DNA of 64,000 bases, taken from assembly GCF_950023065.1 (NCBI RefSeq), contig NC_088681.1, positions 66,188,836 to 66,252,835 on the forward strand. The letters run 5' to 3'. Position 1 is the stretch's first letter. Every line of letters begins with the position of its first letter. The notes beneath the pieces are model-generated. The model did no database searches. It saw only the letters and a list, made by a program, of their open reading frames with translations, and was not told the origin of the DNA. A program made the position numbers and the translations under genes. This document shows positions 30,983-42,510 of the stretch, piece by piece. The DNA is from Planococcus citri. Lineage: Eukaryota; Arthropoda; Insecta; Hemiptera; Pseudococcidae.

Positions 30983-31485
30983 CATTCATTCGCGAACGAA
31001 CTGATTCGTACAAGTGACTCGTTCGTGAATAAATTGACTCGTATAAGTGACTCGTTCGTGAACGAATCGATTTGTACAAGTGACTCGTTCGTGAATGAAT
31101 CGATTTGCACAAGTGACTCGTTCGCGAACGAATCAATTTGTACAAGTGACTCGTTCGCGAACGAATCGAATCGTACAAGTGACTCGTTCGCGAACGAATC
31201 GAATCGTACAAGTGAATCCTTCGCGAACGAATTCGATTCGTACAAGTGAATCCTTCGCGAACGAATCGATTCGTACAAGTGAGTCATTCCTGAACGAATT
31301 AATTCCTACAAGTGAATCGTTCGCGAACGAATCGATTCATACAAGTGATTCGTTCGCGAACGAATTGATTCATTTACTCAATTTTCGATGAATCATTCAC
31401 GAACGAATTGAATCATTTTTTCTGAATCATTCGCGAACGAATTGACATTTCTTTGTGAATCATTCGCGAACGAATTTATTCATAA
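30983..31485. repeat. 33-bp minisatellite (TTCGCGAACGAATC units)
   Basis: Units of about 33 bp, roughly 'gtacaagtgactcgttcg' plus 'cgaacgaatcgattc', follow each other about a dozen times, becoming shorter and more divergent after 31380. Many units contain the palindrome ttcgcgaa. The unit is a multiple of three and lacks stops, so several frames on both strands stay open by chance. Confidence 0.9.
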
Positions 31486-32690
31486 ATTGAAGATTCGTTG
31501 GAGAATGGTTCTTTCAAAAAATTGATCAATTCGTTCATGAATGATTCACAAAAAATTGAGGGTCGTATACTTAATAGGAATCGAGCAAACCTAGTGAGAT
31601 TTCAAGTTTCATCGAAATCAGTTCAGCCATTTTCTAGGTAATGAGTTTTGAAAAATTCTGAAAAAAAATGTTGTCGCTCGACAAATTTGAAAGCTTTGAG
31701 CTTTTGAAAATTTTGTGTTCGATTACGCGCGAAAGCTACGAACTTTAGGATCATGGTACAAGTCTGGCATCATAGGAATGGTGATGGACTTGTGATACTT
31801 CAAGTTTCAGAAAAATTGGTTCAGTCGTTACTCAAGGTAATTATTTTTAAGTGAAAAATGTCGAAAAAAAATTTTGTCGCTCGATAAACTTGGAAGCTTT
31901 GAACTTTATTTGGAACTTGATGATGATGGCGAAATCTCCGCTAAGTAGTGTAGTTCTGAAATTTCAAATTTGATCAAAATCGATTCAGCCGTTGCTGAGA
32001 AATTAAATTTTATGTGTAAATTCACCTCATCACATACGAGTACTTAAATATTTAAGTAAAGACTTGGCACACGAATTCATTTAAAATTGAACTTTTAAAA
32101 AAATTATTTCTCAGGAACGGTTGAACCGATTTTGATGAAACTTGAAAAATGGCAACCCTATACGATTTCCTCGCAGTTTCAAATTAAGTACATATTTAAT
32201 TTTTTCATGGTGGGGTGAGGGAGGGGGTATTTTCATGTGATAACAATGTGAAAAACGGGTCATGAAAAAAGTCATGATTTTTTTGTCCGGGAGTTTTGTT
32301 AGATACATCCTGATGTAGGGGAAATAAACTGCTTTGAAAAGTGTTAAAGGGCACCCTGCTCAATTGGAAAATCACAAAAAAATGAGCTTTCAAAGAAAAA
32401 TCATTTTGGAAAATGAAAGTTTTGAAATTCTTCATTTCCAACAAAACAAATGAATATCTATTACTTAATTGTATTTTTTTCGGAAATAATGCAACAAAAT
32501 TAGTAAATCAAATTAGTCGAGAGCAGTTTTTGAAAAAAAAAATTCAAAAAATGATTAAGAAAATTGTAATAACAATAGTAAAGAATCTTATCCGGCATTT
32601 CACAAGTTGAGCGAAAATAACAACTTGGTGAAAGAAATGCCTTTGACCAAAAAAAGAAAAAAAACACAAAGATCTAGGTCGCAAACAGAA
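31486..32690. other. Non-coding spacer with weak internal repetition
   Basis: Around 31590-32010 three similar paragraphs of about 120-190 bases recur (a phrase like 'tcagccgttgctgagaaatt' after 'gatcaaaatcgattc'). No gene is supported. Confidence 0.4.
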
Positions 32691-33040
32691 GATTTTTCAT
32701 CGTCATAAAATCTTGTTGGAAATCGGACCGAAATAATGACACAAAATTTGGCAAAATTCAGGGCTTTGTATGTACATATTTCTGCTGGAATCATTTACGT
32801 GTACCAGAAAAATGCTAACTCGTTTATTCGAGCTGATTTGTCATGTGTCATGTAATGACCCTTGAAACTAATAATGACCTACACAAAGTAAAAATTTTAA
32901 ATAAATCACCAGTGAGAATTACAGTACGATGCGATTTTTTTGAAAGCCAAACTTATTATTTTGTGCGAAATGCTGCTTTTTAGTTTTGTTTATACCTATT
33001 CATATCCCAGTAGGTATTAATTCAACGGTTATGATTTTAG
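32691..33040 (+). promoter_or_regulatory. 5' flank and splice acceptor of member 5
   Basis: Paralogous to the 5' flank of member 4 with only small differences. The acceptor AG is at 33039-33040, followed by ATT TGA ATG as in member 4. Confidence 0.55.
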
Positions 33041-33046
33041 ATTTGA

Positions 33047-34933
33047 ATGGAACTTGAGCTGAATCAAGAACGAGAAATGGCCAGAATATCAAACGTGTAC
33101 GATCCTGAACGGGCTGTTCCAATTCTGAAAGAAAATTCAGCCATCGCCATTGCCTTCCAAGTATTGCGCGACGAAGTGAACAAATATCGTACGAAGAACG
33201 AATTGGAGAACTTTAATCCGAAAAAACTACACACCTCATTGCGAGAAAAATTTCCAGATTTGCCAACCTCCATTTATGATACGATCGAGGAATATGTCAA
33301 AAAACTTGAGCTTTCAGTGGAAAATTGGCTAAATGAGCATTACAAAGCAATATTTTTTTTTCATTACGGATGTCAAAATTATATTTTGTACGACTTCAAT
33401 GATTTTGTCAGCGATTCTGCCGGTGGCATTGATTACATCAAGACTGCAGAACGTATGATGCATTGTGACAAGTTGAGCAAAGCTAAGAAATTCAAGGTCG
33501 CTTGTATGTACTGCTTTGAGGACGATGTTCGACGAATTTGGTCATCAGTATGGAAAAAGATGGGTTGGGATAAAATAGATTATTTCAAATGCCCTCAATT
33601 GTACTATTGGTTTTGCTGTCTCAGCGATCGGTTGGATAAGATACCGAACTACGAGAATGTATCTATCGATGTAGTGATGTTTGATGCGTGCATCTATCGC
33701 AAAGAGGCATCCTGGCAATATTTCTGGAATCGGTTATCTCCTACTGAAAAACTAATCAAAGCCGTGGAATTTTCTTGTCTAAGTGGATTATCTTTTGTAG
33801 AGCTGCTTTTACCAAAATTGAACGACCAGCAGCTTGAAGAATTTTTTAATCACACAAGATACGCGTTGATATTTTTTTTGATGCAAGATAAGCGTATTAC
33901 GCCTAGTTGTCGTGATCGCAATGAGAAATGTTTTCTTCGAGCTTGGGAGTACGTGAAAAAGGTATTGAACGAAGATGCATTTGGAGAATTAATTGTAAAA
34001 TTGTTGAAACTCGAAGGTAAATATTACAGATCCTATAGGTTTAAGGATTGGCAAAACAATGAGCATGAAATGAATAGGTTGAAGGAATGGATATGTCGAT
34101 TTCGTTTAGTATGGAGTAGTTCTCCACAGAATTTCAGAACATCAGTGACGAAAAACATTTTACCCAACTTGAGATTGTATGAATTAAATCACGATTACAC
34201 TTATCAACCCAGCACGTACAAACGTAGCGATGAAGGTCCTATTAATTCTTCCGAATTCCTCTTTACCATTCTTTCAGACGCTTCTTTGAAAGAGAGAAAT
34301 TCATTTTGGTCCAACTGCTGGCATGACTTAATTCAAGGCACTGATTTCGACGATTTGCAAAGAATAATGGAGATGTGCTTCGAAAATAATGATGCGATTG
34401 TCGAATATAAAGAGAACGTGATTGCCGGAAGCGAAATTGTACGACAAATCGGTGGTTCATTGCTCACTTATGTGCACTTCGAAGAACTAAACAAGCTTGT
34501 GAATTTTTGTTTTCCGAAAGATGAAGATTCAGCAAAGCATTACAAACAGCAATTGCTGCAAACAAAGTTTCTCGGCGAAACTTCTGTTTTTCGATACAGG
34601 TTTTTCAAACATGCCAAACAATTTGATAAGTTCATCAGCGACGCTTATGGCAACGCTGATCTTGCTACTGATTTTAAAAATCAACTAATGTCGTCTCCGG
34701 CGACCGAACTCATGCTTCCTCAGGAGGCCTTCAAATCGCAGCATTTTCAGTTTGAGCAATTTATTGAATTTATGGAAGCATTTGTGTCGACGGAAGAAAT
34801 GATGCAGCGGATAAAAACACGTATAGTCGATCATTTGAGAGAAGCTAGACGTGCTAATGATCCGTTGAATGCATATTTGTATTCAGGATCTCCAGCTGAT
34901 CGAGTAGAGGGGTGGTGTTTGGGAACTGCGTGA
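33047..34933 (+). CDS. Array member 5: long form, unknown family
   Basis: Predicted 628 aa, intact, the sister of member 4 (same insert ITPSCRDRNEKCFLRAW and same tail ADRVEGWCLGTA). The N-terminal core shows YDFNDFV in place of YDFDDFV, so the second Asp of that block is not absolutely conserved. KFKVACMYCFEDDVRRIW is kept. The middle and C-terminal blocks follow member 4 almost residue by residue. No secretion signal, membrane segment or known enzyme motif is seen. It is probably a recent segmental duplicate of member 4, since both flanks are also duplicated. Function unknown. Confidence 0.86.
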   Translation: MELELNQEREMARISNVYDPERAVPILKENSAIAIAFQVLRDEVNKYRTKNELENFNPKKLHTSLREKFPDLPTSIYDTIEEYVKKLELSVENWLNEHYKAIFFFHYGCQNYILYDFNDFVSDSAGGIDYIKTAERMMHCDKLSKAKKFKVACMYCFEDDVRRIWSSVWKKMGWDKIDYFKCPQLYYWFCCLSDRLDKIPNYENVSIDVVMFDACIYRKEASWQYFWNRLSPTEKLIKAVEFSCLSGLSFVELLLPKLNDQQLEEFFNHTRYALIFFLMQDKRITPSCRDRNEKCFLRAWEYVKKVLNEDAFGELIVKLLKLEGKYYRSYRFKDWQNNEHEMNRLKEWICRFRLVWSSSPQNFRTSVTKNILPNLRLYELNHDYTYQPSTYKRSDEGPINSSEFLFTILSDASLKERNSFWSNCWHDLIQGTDFDDLQRIMEMCFENNDAIVEYKENVIAGSEIVRQIGGSLLTYVHFEELNKLVNFCFPKDEDSAKHYKQQLLQTKFLGETSVFRYRFFKHAKQFDKFISDAYGNADLATDFKNQLMSSPATELMLPQEAFKSQHFQFEQFIEFMEAFVSTEEMMQRIKTRIVDHLREARRANDPLNAYLYSGSPADRVEGWCLGTA

Positions 34934-36240
34934 TGAAGTTGCCAAGTTTGAAGAAAATCTTGTGTCTGTGTCCTAGATAGGTACTATTTATATCTTCAAT
35001 GTTTCATACCCGGTGGAAAAAGATTGGGTGTGATCACTGATCAGATCATAGAATGTAATATTCATAAGTTGATATTTTTAAGAAATCGTATGAATAATTG
35101 ATGCAATATGATGTTAACTTTCTCTACTTTAATTTTAATTTTTTTTTTAATTTAGTTTACATTAATGTACCTACCTATTGTTGTACTACAGACTTATCAA
35201 TTATTAAATGGATTCTCTTTGCTCAACTGTGTTCAAAATGTTCTTTCTCAAATTTGTTATCGACTCAACCCCTATTAAAATGTTGCAATAAATGTCCCAA
35301 GTACGAATCTGTGGTCTGTTAACCCAAAATGACCGTTTTTTTGGGCTCCAGGGTTTCCCAAAGTTGTGAATAAAAAAAGAATTTTAGGAACCACTGAGTA
35401 TTATTTTTAAAAACTTTTGTATTGTAAGGTAGGTATCTATTTGAGCCCTATAAACATTATGCGAGGTGATTTCCCTATTTTCGACCCTCAGGGTCAGAAA
35501 TTGGGGGGGGGGTAATTTTTGGAAAATTTTGGAACCACAATTTCGAACCTACCCCTTTGAACCCCGTTAAAAAGCGTTTTACAGTTTATTAGCATCTGAA
35601 GGACCTTCATTAACAACCAGATTTTCAGCTCAATGAAATTTTCCGCTGGTACTCGAAAATCCAATTCTCCCGTTTTTTTGTAATTTCGATATTTTGGGAA
35701 CGCCTAGAAAAGTAAAAATCTGCAATTTGCACGAAACGTAACGTTTTGAGGTATACTATATTCAACTATCTAGATGAAGAAGTTCAATTAAGCTCCTTGT
35801 ATATTCGTAATTTTGAACCTTTGTTTTTTTAGAACCCCCCCCCCTCCCCCACTTTAGGCACTCCTAATAAAGACGTTTGTGCATATTTTTTCAAATAAAT
35901 TAAAATTTACATTTGAAACCCACCAGCAAGTGCTCGATAATTTTTCATATTATTTTTCCTGTAACTTTCAAATTGGGCTTTTTTATTAGGTCAAATTCTG
36001 ACATTTTACTTCGATGAAATCGTGAAAACGTGATCTTATCGTTATATTATTTCGAAGGTTAAAAATTTTCAAACACTTTACCTACTCAAAAAATTCTCCG
36101 ATGACTCACAACACAAAACGAAGGTCCTCGATATCCGTTTTTTTTTTTTTACACAATCTGATCAGGTCGAATTGGGGGCAGGAGACGTTCGGATCTGATC
36201 TGGTCTAATAATAAAATTCCATCTTACCTCAAAAAAAAAA
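34934..36240 (+). other. 3' flank of member 5
   Basis: Paralogous to 28479-28930 plus 30262-30860 behind member 4, without the 1.3-kb insert. It contains runs of G (35505), C (35838), T and A. No gene. Confidence 0.5.
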
Positions 36241-38700
36241 AAAAAAGGAGAAAAACACCACCATTTTCAATTAGAAACAAATGGTCACTTATCAGCAAAA
36301 AATTGACAATAGGTAAGTACAACTTACACAACACCTGAAGTACCTCGATTTTTAAAAAATCCATCGTTTGTGCAGATTTTAGTGAAACACTTCAGTACCT
36401 AATGATTTTTGAGGCATCCAGACTACTAAATTCGCCTTAAAGATGGATTTTTCAGGGTGCTGCTTCAATTTTCATGCTTTTAGTAAGATGTACCATCAAC
36501 AGAGAGAATTAGAAGTTGGCTGGAAGGTTAGCAATGGCTGAAATTAAAAAATAAATTTAGTGAAAGTTGCATTTTTTATGCTCAGAATTTTTAATTTCCA
36601 ACACAATTGAAAATTTTTACGAATTTTTGTTGTTAAATATTTTGGTTTTAAAAATAAACGTCTGGACTCTCGACCTTAAAACGTGATAGTGGCTAAAAAA
36701 TAGAAGGTTCTCTGAGTTCACAGCGAAAAACAGTTGGATCTGTAGTGTCAATTTTTTTACCATTATTGCCAATTTAAAAAAAAATAATGATAAGTTATTG
36801 GCTATTTTTCTTTAGGCTACCTACTTTTTGAAATTTACAATAATTACTGAAATCGAGAAAATTATTATTATCTGCTTTAAAATTATCAACGCTGCGTTCT
36901 CCTTGAGATTCTTAGAAACCTTATAGGCTTTTACAAATTATATACAAATACATGGGTAATGTGTAGTCTCCTCTTTTCAAAAGAATCTGTAGGCATCCGA
37001 GGCATTGAATTCCTCGTTTCTGGGAATCCTTATTGTTCTAATTGTCTGTCGCTTCGCATTGTGCAAGATTTTGACTAAGAGTCGTTTGTACATATGTAGG
37101 AGTACATTCATTTGCAGTTTTGTATTTTGCAAACTATTTGGGTAGGTATATAAATTACCCGGGGTATCTTTTTTTCTTTTTAAATCTGCCTGCGTTACAG
37201 GACTAGTCGAGACGCTTTTTCCAGTTTCTTGTGATCGTGCTTCTACTTCGTGAATATTTTTATGCCACCCACGTGTTCTGCTCTTTTGTGTGTGGTATTG
37301 GCGTCAAGATTTTACTACGTATTGTACAAATTGTATTCTCTCGTGTTTTTAAAACACATCGAGCTTTGTATTTTCGTCAGTTCAAATATGATTTTAGGTA
37401 CCTATCCATAATTATAACACAAGTATGTTATAAGTTATTTTATGTCTATTGAGTTTCAAAATGAAGTATTATTTTGGCTCCTTTTTGGATAATTATGGCT
37501 CCGAATTAATCTCGTTATTTTTTGAATTTGTCTCATACGTAATTATTCATTCTAGCAGACTTTTATGCTTTTCTTTTTTTTTCTTTTTAAATTCAAATCT
37601 GTCAATTGATTCGAATTGAACAATATAATTTTCACTCGAAATATACCGTAAACAATTTCATCAAATTAAATACACAAATCACTCTAGATCCAAATAGAAA
37701 ATTCGTGCTTTACAATTTTTTACCTGGTATTTTTTTCAACCTTGTAATTTTTCTAAAAAAAGTCAATCTTTGTCAGAATTTTGCTCGAAATTTAAATACC
37801 CAAGTAGATATAATTGACAAACATAATATTTTTGAGTATTTTTGAAGAATTTTAAGCTTAAAAGTAGGTGATGATTTTCAGGGATTCTTGAAAAAACGTC
37901 ACGCAATCTATTAAAAATGGTCTGAAATTTTACGAGGTATTCAAATTTCTTTACGAAAATATTTTTGAGCATGAAAAAATGATCATGAAATAAACCAATG
38001 GATGAAAATTTCGATAAATAATCAAAAATTTTCATCTTTACTTTTAAAAAACACTTTTGAAGGATTTTGAAACTGCGTAATTATATCGATTTTTTGAGTA
38101 GATAGTCAATTTCTAGAAACCAAAAAATTTTTAATCTGCAATTTTTCAAAAAATGCTTCAAAAAAAATTTGACTGATTTTTTTTTGGTGAAATCTCAACT
38201 ACTTATTGTGATACGTTGCTTGGCGCCTTTTTCAGAAATCCTCAAATTCAAATTCTTTATTTGAGATACATGCGGCAGCATTGCTGCCATCGTATCAAGT
38301 TAAGCATGTAAGAACATAGAATACAAATTTCAGCTTTAAATATAGGGTAAAAAAAACTTGATTAAAACATAAAAGATGAAGATTTAAAACTATGGGTACA
38401 TAAAATCTACTCCAGGTTATTTCAAAAATTTGAACTCTTATTGATCCGTGGATCCTAAAAATAATGGTCACTTTTCAATATAAAAATTTATCAAAAATGC
38501 TCAAAAAATATTTTTGTCGAAATATTTGAATTTTTGATAGGTGATAGGTCACATGAGGTTTTCCAAAAATACAGAAAATAATGATTCCATTTCAGGCTCA
38601 AAATTCTTCAAAAAAGCTCAAAAAACTTTTTCGTAGGAATGTTTTAATTTTTAACGAAATTTTAACTCATTTTGATAAATTATCTACGTGACACATTTTC
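36241..38700. other. Long spacer before member 6
   Basis: No coding sequence is supported. 36400-36550 resembles 17040-17120. 37130-37400 is less A/T-biased than its surroundings and has a TATA-like 'ggtatataaattac' at 37143 followed by mixed sequence. It could be a promoter and leader exon for member 6, but I see no matching donor that I would defend. Confidence 0.35.
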
Positions 38701-39780
38701 AAAAATCCAGAAATTATGACCCATTGGAGGCTCCAAAATTACTCGAACCCACCTGAAGTCGTCTGGAGTGCATAGTTAATTTCAACTTTCCATCTCCATT
38801 TGGGCGAAATTTTGGGAAAATTTCAATTTTCAAAAACTTACTGGAGGCTCCAGCAATTTTTCTGAGTACGACTTCAGGTGGGTTCGAGTATAATTTTGGA
38901 GCCTCCAGTGACTTTTTGAAAGGGTTCATGGCGTTTTTAGGAGAATTGAAAAATTCCAAAAAGTAGCTGGAAGCTTCAAAATCACTTGAAACCACCATGC
39001 AGTCGACTTCATATTATTGTATTGAAATTAGTTCGCAGAGTAAATTTCGGCTTGCTAAATCCATTTGATGAAATTTTGGGGAAATTTCAAGTTTAAAAAA
39101 TCTACTGTAAGCACCAGTAATTTTCAAAAAATCGCTGGAGGCTCCAAAACGACTTGAAATTCTCCTGTAGTCGACTTCATAGCGCATTGAAATTAGTTTG
39201 CAGAATTAATTTCGGCTGTCCAACTCCATTTGATGAAATTTTGTGGGAATTTTGAGTTTCAAAAATCTACTGGAGGCTCCAGTAATTTTTAAAAAATCGC
39301 TGGAGCCTCCAAAACGACTTGAAATTTACCTGCAGTCGACTTCACAGCTTATTGAAATTAGTTTGCAGCATTAATTTCGGCTTTTCAACTCCATTTGATG
39401 AAATTTTGTGGGAATTTCGAGTTTCAAAAATCTGCTGGAGGCTCCAGAACTGCTCAAAACGGTTTGAAACAGTTTCCAATCGATTTGGCAGGTCGAAAGT
39501 AGGATTTATCCCGAATTTCAGCTTTCTAGGTCAATTTGGTAAAATTTTGATTTTTTTCTCACAGTTTGGCCAAAATTTGATTTTTGAAAATTCACCAAAA
39601 ATCGAAAAAGGCACTTTAGCTCTTAAAATTTTGACAAGTGATCAATTTTTGTCTGCTCTTTCGATCTATCTTTGTACAGTTTAAAATTTTTTATGCCAGT
39701 ATGTTGGAACGTAGAAATCTACGATTTCGGCTGACCTGTCAATCAAAATAGCCGCCATTTTGTAAGTAAGGCCAACTTTT
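38701..39780. repeat. CTGGAGGCTCCAG repeat cluster
   Basis: Several 130-140-base paragraphs repeat, each containing 'ctggaggctccag' or 'gcctccag', 'aaacgacttgaaatt' and 'attgaaattagtttgcag'. The cluster ends with the 'aatttggtaaaattttgatt' and 'ttgacaagtgat' text that also forms the arms of the foldback element at 60733-61857. Confidence 0.7.
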
Positions 39781-40488
39781 TTTTTGGCAAGTTTACTTTA
39801 AAATGTTCCTTAGGATGTCCCCTTTAAGAAAAAAGTTGTCCCGGAGGATCGGCAGCGGGTGCAAGTGATCCTTATGCAGGTCCCCCGACTAAAAGGGGTG
39901 CATTTTTGAAAAAATCTCAAATTTTCTGCTCTAGTCCTTATTTTTAACCCATCTTTGGAAAAATGTCCCCTTTTCAAAATTCAAAAGATAGTAAGTTAAG
40001 ATTATGTGAAATTTTAAGGTAGGTACTCGTTAGAAAAAATTTTCAAGACACAAAACCCAATAAATTAGTGATTTGCAACTTTTTAACCGCTCAGTAGAAT
40101 CCTAAAAATGGTCTTAGATTTTGATGGCAACAGTTGCGAGCGAGGTCGGCGTAAAATCTTAAATACTAGGTATCTTTCGAAAGTGGATAATTTTTTCCAA
40201 AACAGGTTGGGTAGGAACTAGAATGAAAAAATCATGTTTTTTAAATTCCCCTTCTTTGAGGGACTATTTTTCCTTCCCAGGGGGACCTTCAGAGCTAACA
40301 TTTTCTCTGAGTAATTTTCAACACAAAATCCTCCAACTTTTTTTCACGATCCATCTTCTACCTTTTTCAACATAGGTACCCAACACTAATATAAATATTC
40401 TTTGTACATTTGTACCTGATTTCATTTTTGTTGCCTACTCAAGTATAGGCACCATTTCACAATATTAATCCGCTCATTACGATTCCAG
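39781..40488 (+). promoter_or_regulatory. 5' flank and splice acceptor of member 6
   Basis: Non-coding. It ends in 'cgctcattacgattccag' with the acceptor AG at 40487-40488. Downstream, 13 codons (GTT CAA CTC GAA ...) are open in frame before the ATG at 40528. Confidence 0.45.
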
Positions 40489-40527
40489 GTTCAACTCGAA
40501 GTTAATCCGATTGAAGAACAGCTAAAA

Positions 40528-41655
40528 ATGACTGAAATTATACTAGGAGCGCCTCGAGCGTACGATATTTTCCACCCAACTCCAATCTCACTAAAACAGC
40601 TATCAGCCATCTCCTTGAGCGTGGCAATATGGCGACGCTACAATCAGAAAAAATACCTATGGGAAGCATTCAATCCATACATACTGAATATCTCTTCGAA
40701 ATCCTTGATCCCTAATTTATCATCCAGGATTTATAACATGATCGACGCATATATCGTCAGATTTGAGCTATCAATGGATCACTGGCTGAGATATCATTAC
40801 AGAAGAGTGCTTCCATCTCATCGTTACACTCATATTAACGATGTTCTGCTAAACTTCGACGATTTTGTGTGCGATTTCAATGGCGAAATTGATTACGCCA
40901 GGACAGCCGAACGTATGATGCGAAGCGATCAATTTAATTCCGATGAAAAATTCGTAATCGCTTGCACGTACTTTTTCGAAGACGATATCACACGACTTTG
41001 GCCACTTGTACGTGAAAATATGATAAATTTAGATATAGATTTTTCCAAGAATCCGCAATTGTATTATTGGATCTATCGTCTAACTGATCGCTTGGATAAA
41101 ATACCTCTTTTTCGTTGGAGGAATGTGTTGGAGGACATGGGGATGACATCGAGGTGTTGGTGGAATGATCCTATCGATGAAGTGATGTTTGATCGTTGTT
41201 TGCCTTTCAATAGACCATCGGTGGAGTATTTTTGGAATCGTATACAGGCAGAAAATCGAACGCGAAAAGCCATCGATCTTTTTACCTACAATGAGGACTC
41301 TTTTGTCAGGTTCATTTTACCTAAACTGGACGATGAACAGATAGCTACATTTATTACCGAGAAAGGTGATGAGTTGAAGCATGCTTTGCTTAGATATGAT
41401 TGGACTCATTCCCATGCAGAAGAACTGAGAAGAAGGCAGAGGTGTTGGAGAGAAACGAGGATTGCTTTGAGGAGAACATTAGATAATATCAAAAAATGGA
41501 AAAGAATTAAGCTCGCGATTGCGCCATTTGTAGGATTAGCTTTGATACAGCTTGTTATTTCTACTACAGAGTATTTTGAATTCGGTGATTATTATCGACA
41601 ATTTAATAGAAGTTTTATTTTGAGTAAGTTCGGTTATACGAATGAAGCTGAGTAG
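40528..41655 (+). CDS. Array member 6: intermediate form, divergent
   Basis: Predicted 375 aa. The N-terminal core is clear but divergent (LLNFDDFV, IDYARTAERMMRSDQFN, FVIACTYFFEDDITRLWPLV). The later PQLYYWIYRLTDRLDKIP and VEYFWNRI blocks also match. Homology can be followed to the EFGDYYRQ segment, which lines up with EYGDYIKN of member 2, and then the protein ends after ~20 more residues. It therefore lacks the C-terminal ~270 residues of the long form. A hydrophobic stretch (LAIAPFVGLALIQLVIS, about 329-345) could be a membrane segment but sits where long members have ordinary helix (FGELIVEIL). The frame is open upstream to the acceptor at 40489 and that stretch (VQLEV...EEQLK) aligns with the N-terminus of member 1, so the true protein may start in an upstream exon. 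Function unknown. Confidence 0.78.
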   Translation: MTEIILGAPRAYDIFHPTPISLKQLSAISLSVAIWRRYNQKKYLWEAFNPYILNISSKSLIPNLSSRIYNMIDAYIVRFELSMDHWLRYHYRRVLPSHRYTHINDVLLNFDDFVCDFNGEIDYARTAERMMRSDQFNSDEKFVIACTYFFEDDITRLWPLVRENMINLDIDFSKNPQLYYWIYRLTDRLDKIPLFRWRNVLEDMGMTSRCWWNDPIDEVMFDRCLPFNRPSVEYFWNRIQAENRTRKAIDLFTYNEDSFVRFILPKLDDEQIATFITEKGDELKHALLRYDWTHSHAEELRRRQRCWRETRIALRRTLDNIKKWKRIKLAIAPFVGLALIQLVISTTEYFEFGDYYRQFNRSFILSKFGYTNEAE

Positions 41656-41870
41656 CTTAAAATTAATTATTTCGTAGTCGATTATTCGGATTTATACCTT
41701 TACGTCTATATTTACCTACTTGAAGTAGAACATTTTGGTCTTGAAACATGACAATTTGTAAATTTGTATCCCTTATTTTGTAATTTTTTAGATCTAAGGA
41801 AGTGTTCGTTGATTATAAGAAATGAAATTTGGAATTAGCTACCCTTTATTTTTATACTCACCTGTATTAA
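41656..41870. other. 3' flank of member 6
   Basis: AT-rich untranslated-type sequence leading into the shared module at 41871. No gene. Confidence 0.4.
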
Positions 41871-42300
41871 TCCAATATTTACTAATCACTAATAATTCGT
41901 CTTTACCAAGTTTTGTGATGTTATATGAGTAGGTACAGGTTCTTTATGTAAATTCGTAAGAAAATATTTAATAAAATATTTTTAATTTAACGTGATGTCT
42001 TCTTTTTTTTTCAAAGACCTTAAATTGAATACCTAACAAAGAGATCGGAAAAGGATGAAAATTTCGAGTTTGATAACAGAAATTTTTCAAAGCATGCAAG
42101 AGAAACAAACAATAGGGTGGATCTTGAGAGAACAAACGTTGGATGATTTTGACTAAATTCAGTAAAGGCCTTCATTTTGAGTTGAAAGTTACTCAGAAAA
42201 AATTTAGGGTTTGGTGGAGCCCCCGGGTGGGAAATACTCGTATGAAATAGGGTTCATAGTTTATTGATAATTTAACTGATTTTTTAGGTTTGGAGGTACA
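41871..42300 (+). repeat. Paralogous module, copy 1 (3' end of one gene, start of the next)
   Basis: This module, from 'ttaatccaatatttactaat' through AATAAA at 41971-41976 to 'ggggttcatagtttattg'-like text, occurs again at about 47480-47800 and 56380-56784. It contains the likely polyadenylation site of the preceding gene and the 5' region of the following coiled-coil exon. Confidence 0.7.
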
Positions 42301-42359
42301 AAAAAAATCAATACTTTAATACGTTGATGTTTTGTTGTGTAGGAATTAATCTGTAAAAA

Positions 42360-42510
42360 ATGGATCGAAAAAGAGTTTTGAAAAACACAATCGCCGTAGC
42401 TTGAAAAGGGTCTCGCTGAGAAAGACAAGATTATACAAGAAACAAAAGAAAAAATTCGTGAGTGTAAAGAAAGAGCTGAGAGAGCGGAACAGGAGACGAA
42501 GCGGCTAAGA
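42360..42510 (+). pseudogene. Decayed coiled-coil leader exon before member 7
   Basis: It matches the exon at 47867-48016: ATG GAT CGA start, charged Glu/Lys/Arg codons and a GTAAGT donor at 42511. It is 151 bases long against 150, and small indels near 42400 put a TGA after 14 codons. Beyond that the original frame (EKDKIIQETKEKIRE-like) can still be read. An AG acceptor precedes it at 42341-42342. Member 7 therefore either starts at its own ATG or has lost its normal N-terminus. Confidence 0.65.

Noticed and set aside
30911..31391. Open frames on both strands with 11-residue repeats
   Set aside because: The 33-bp minisatellite has no stop codons and a unit divisible by three, so several frames on both strands are open by chance.
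30983..31485. CRISPR array
   Set aside because: Units are contiguous with no unique spacers, and the DNA is eukaryotic.
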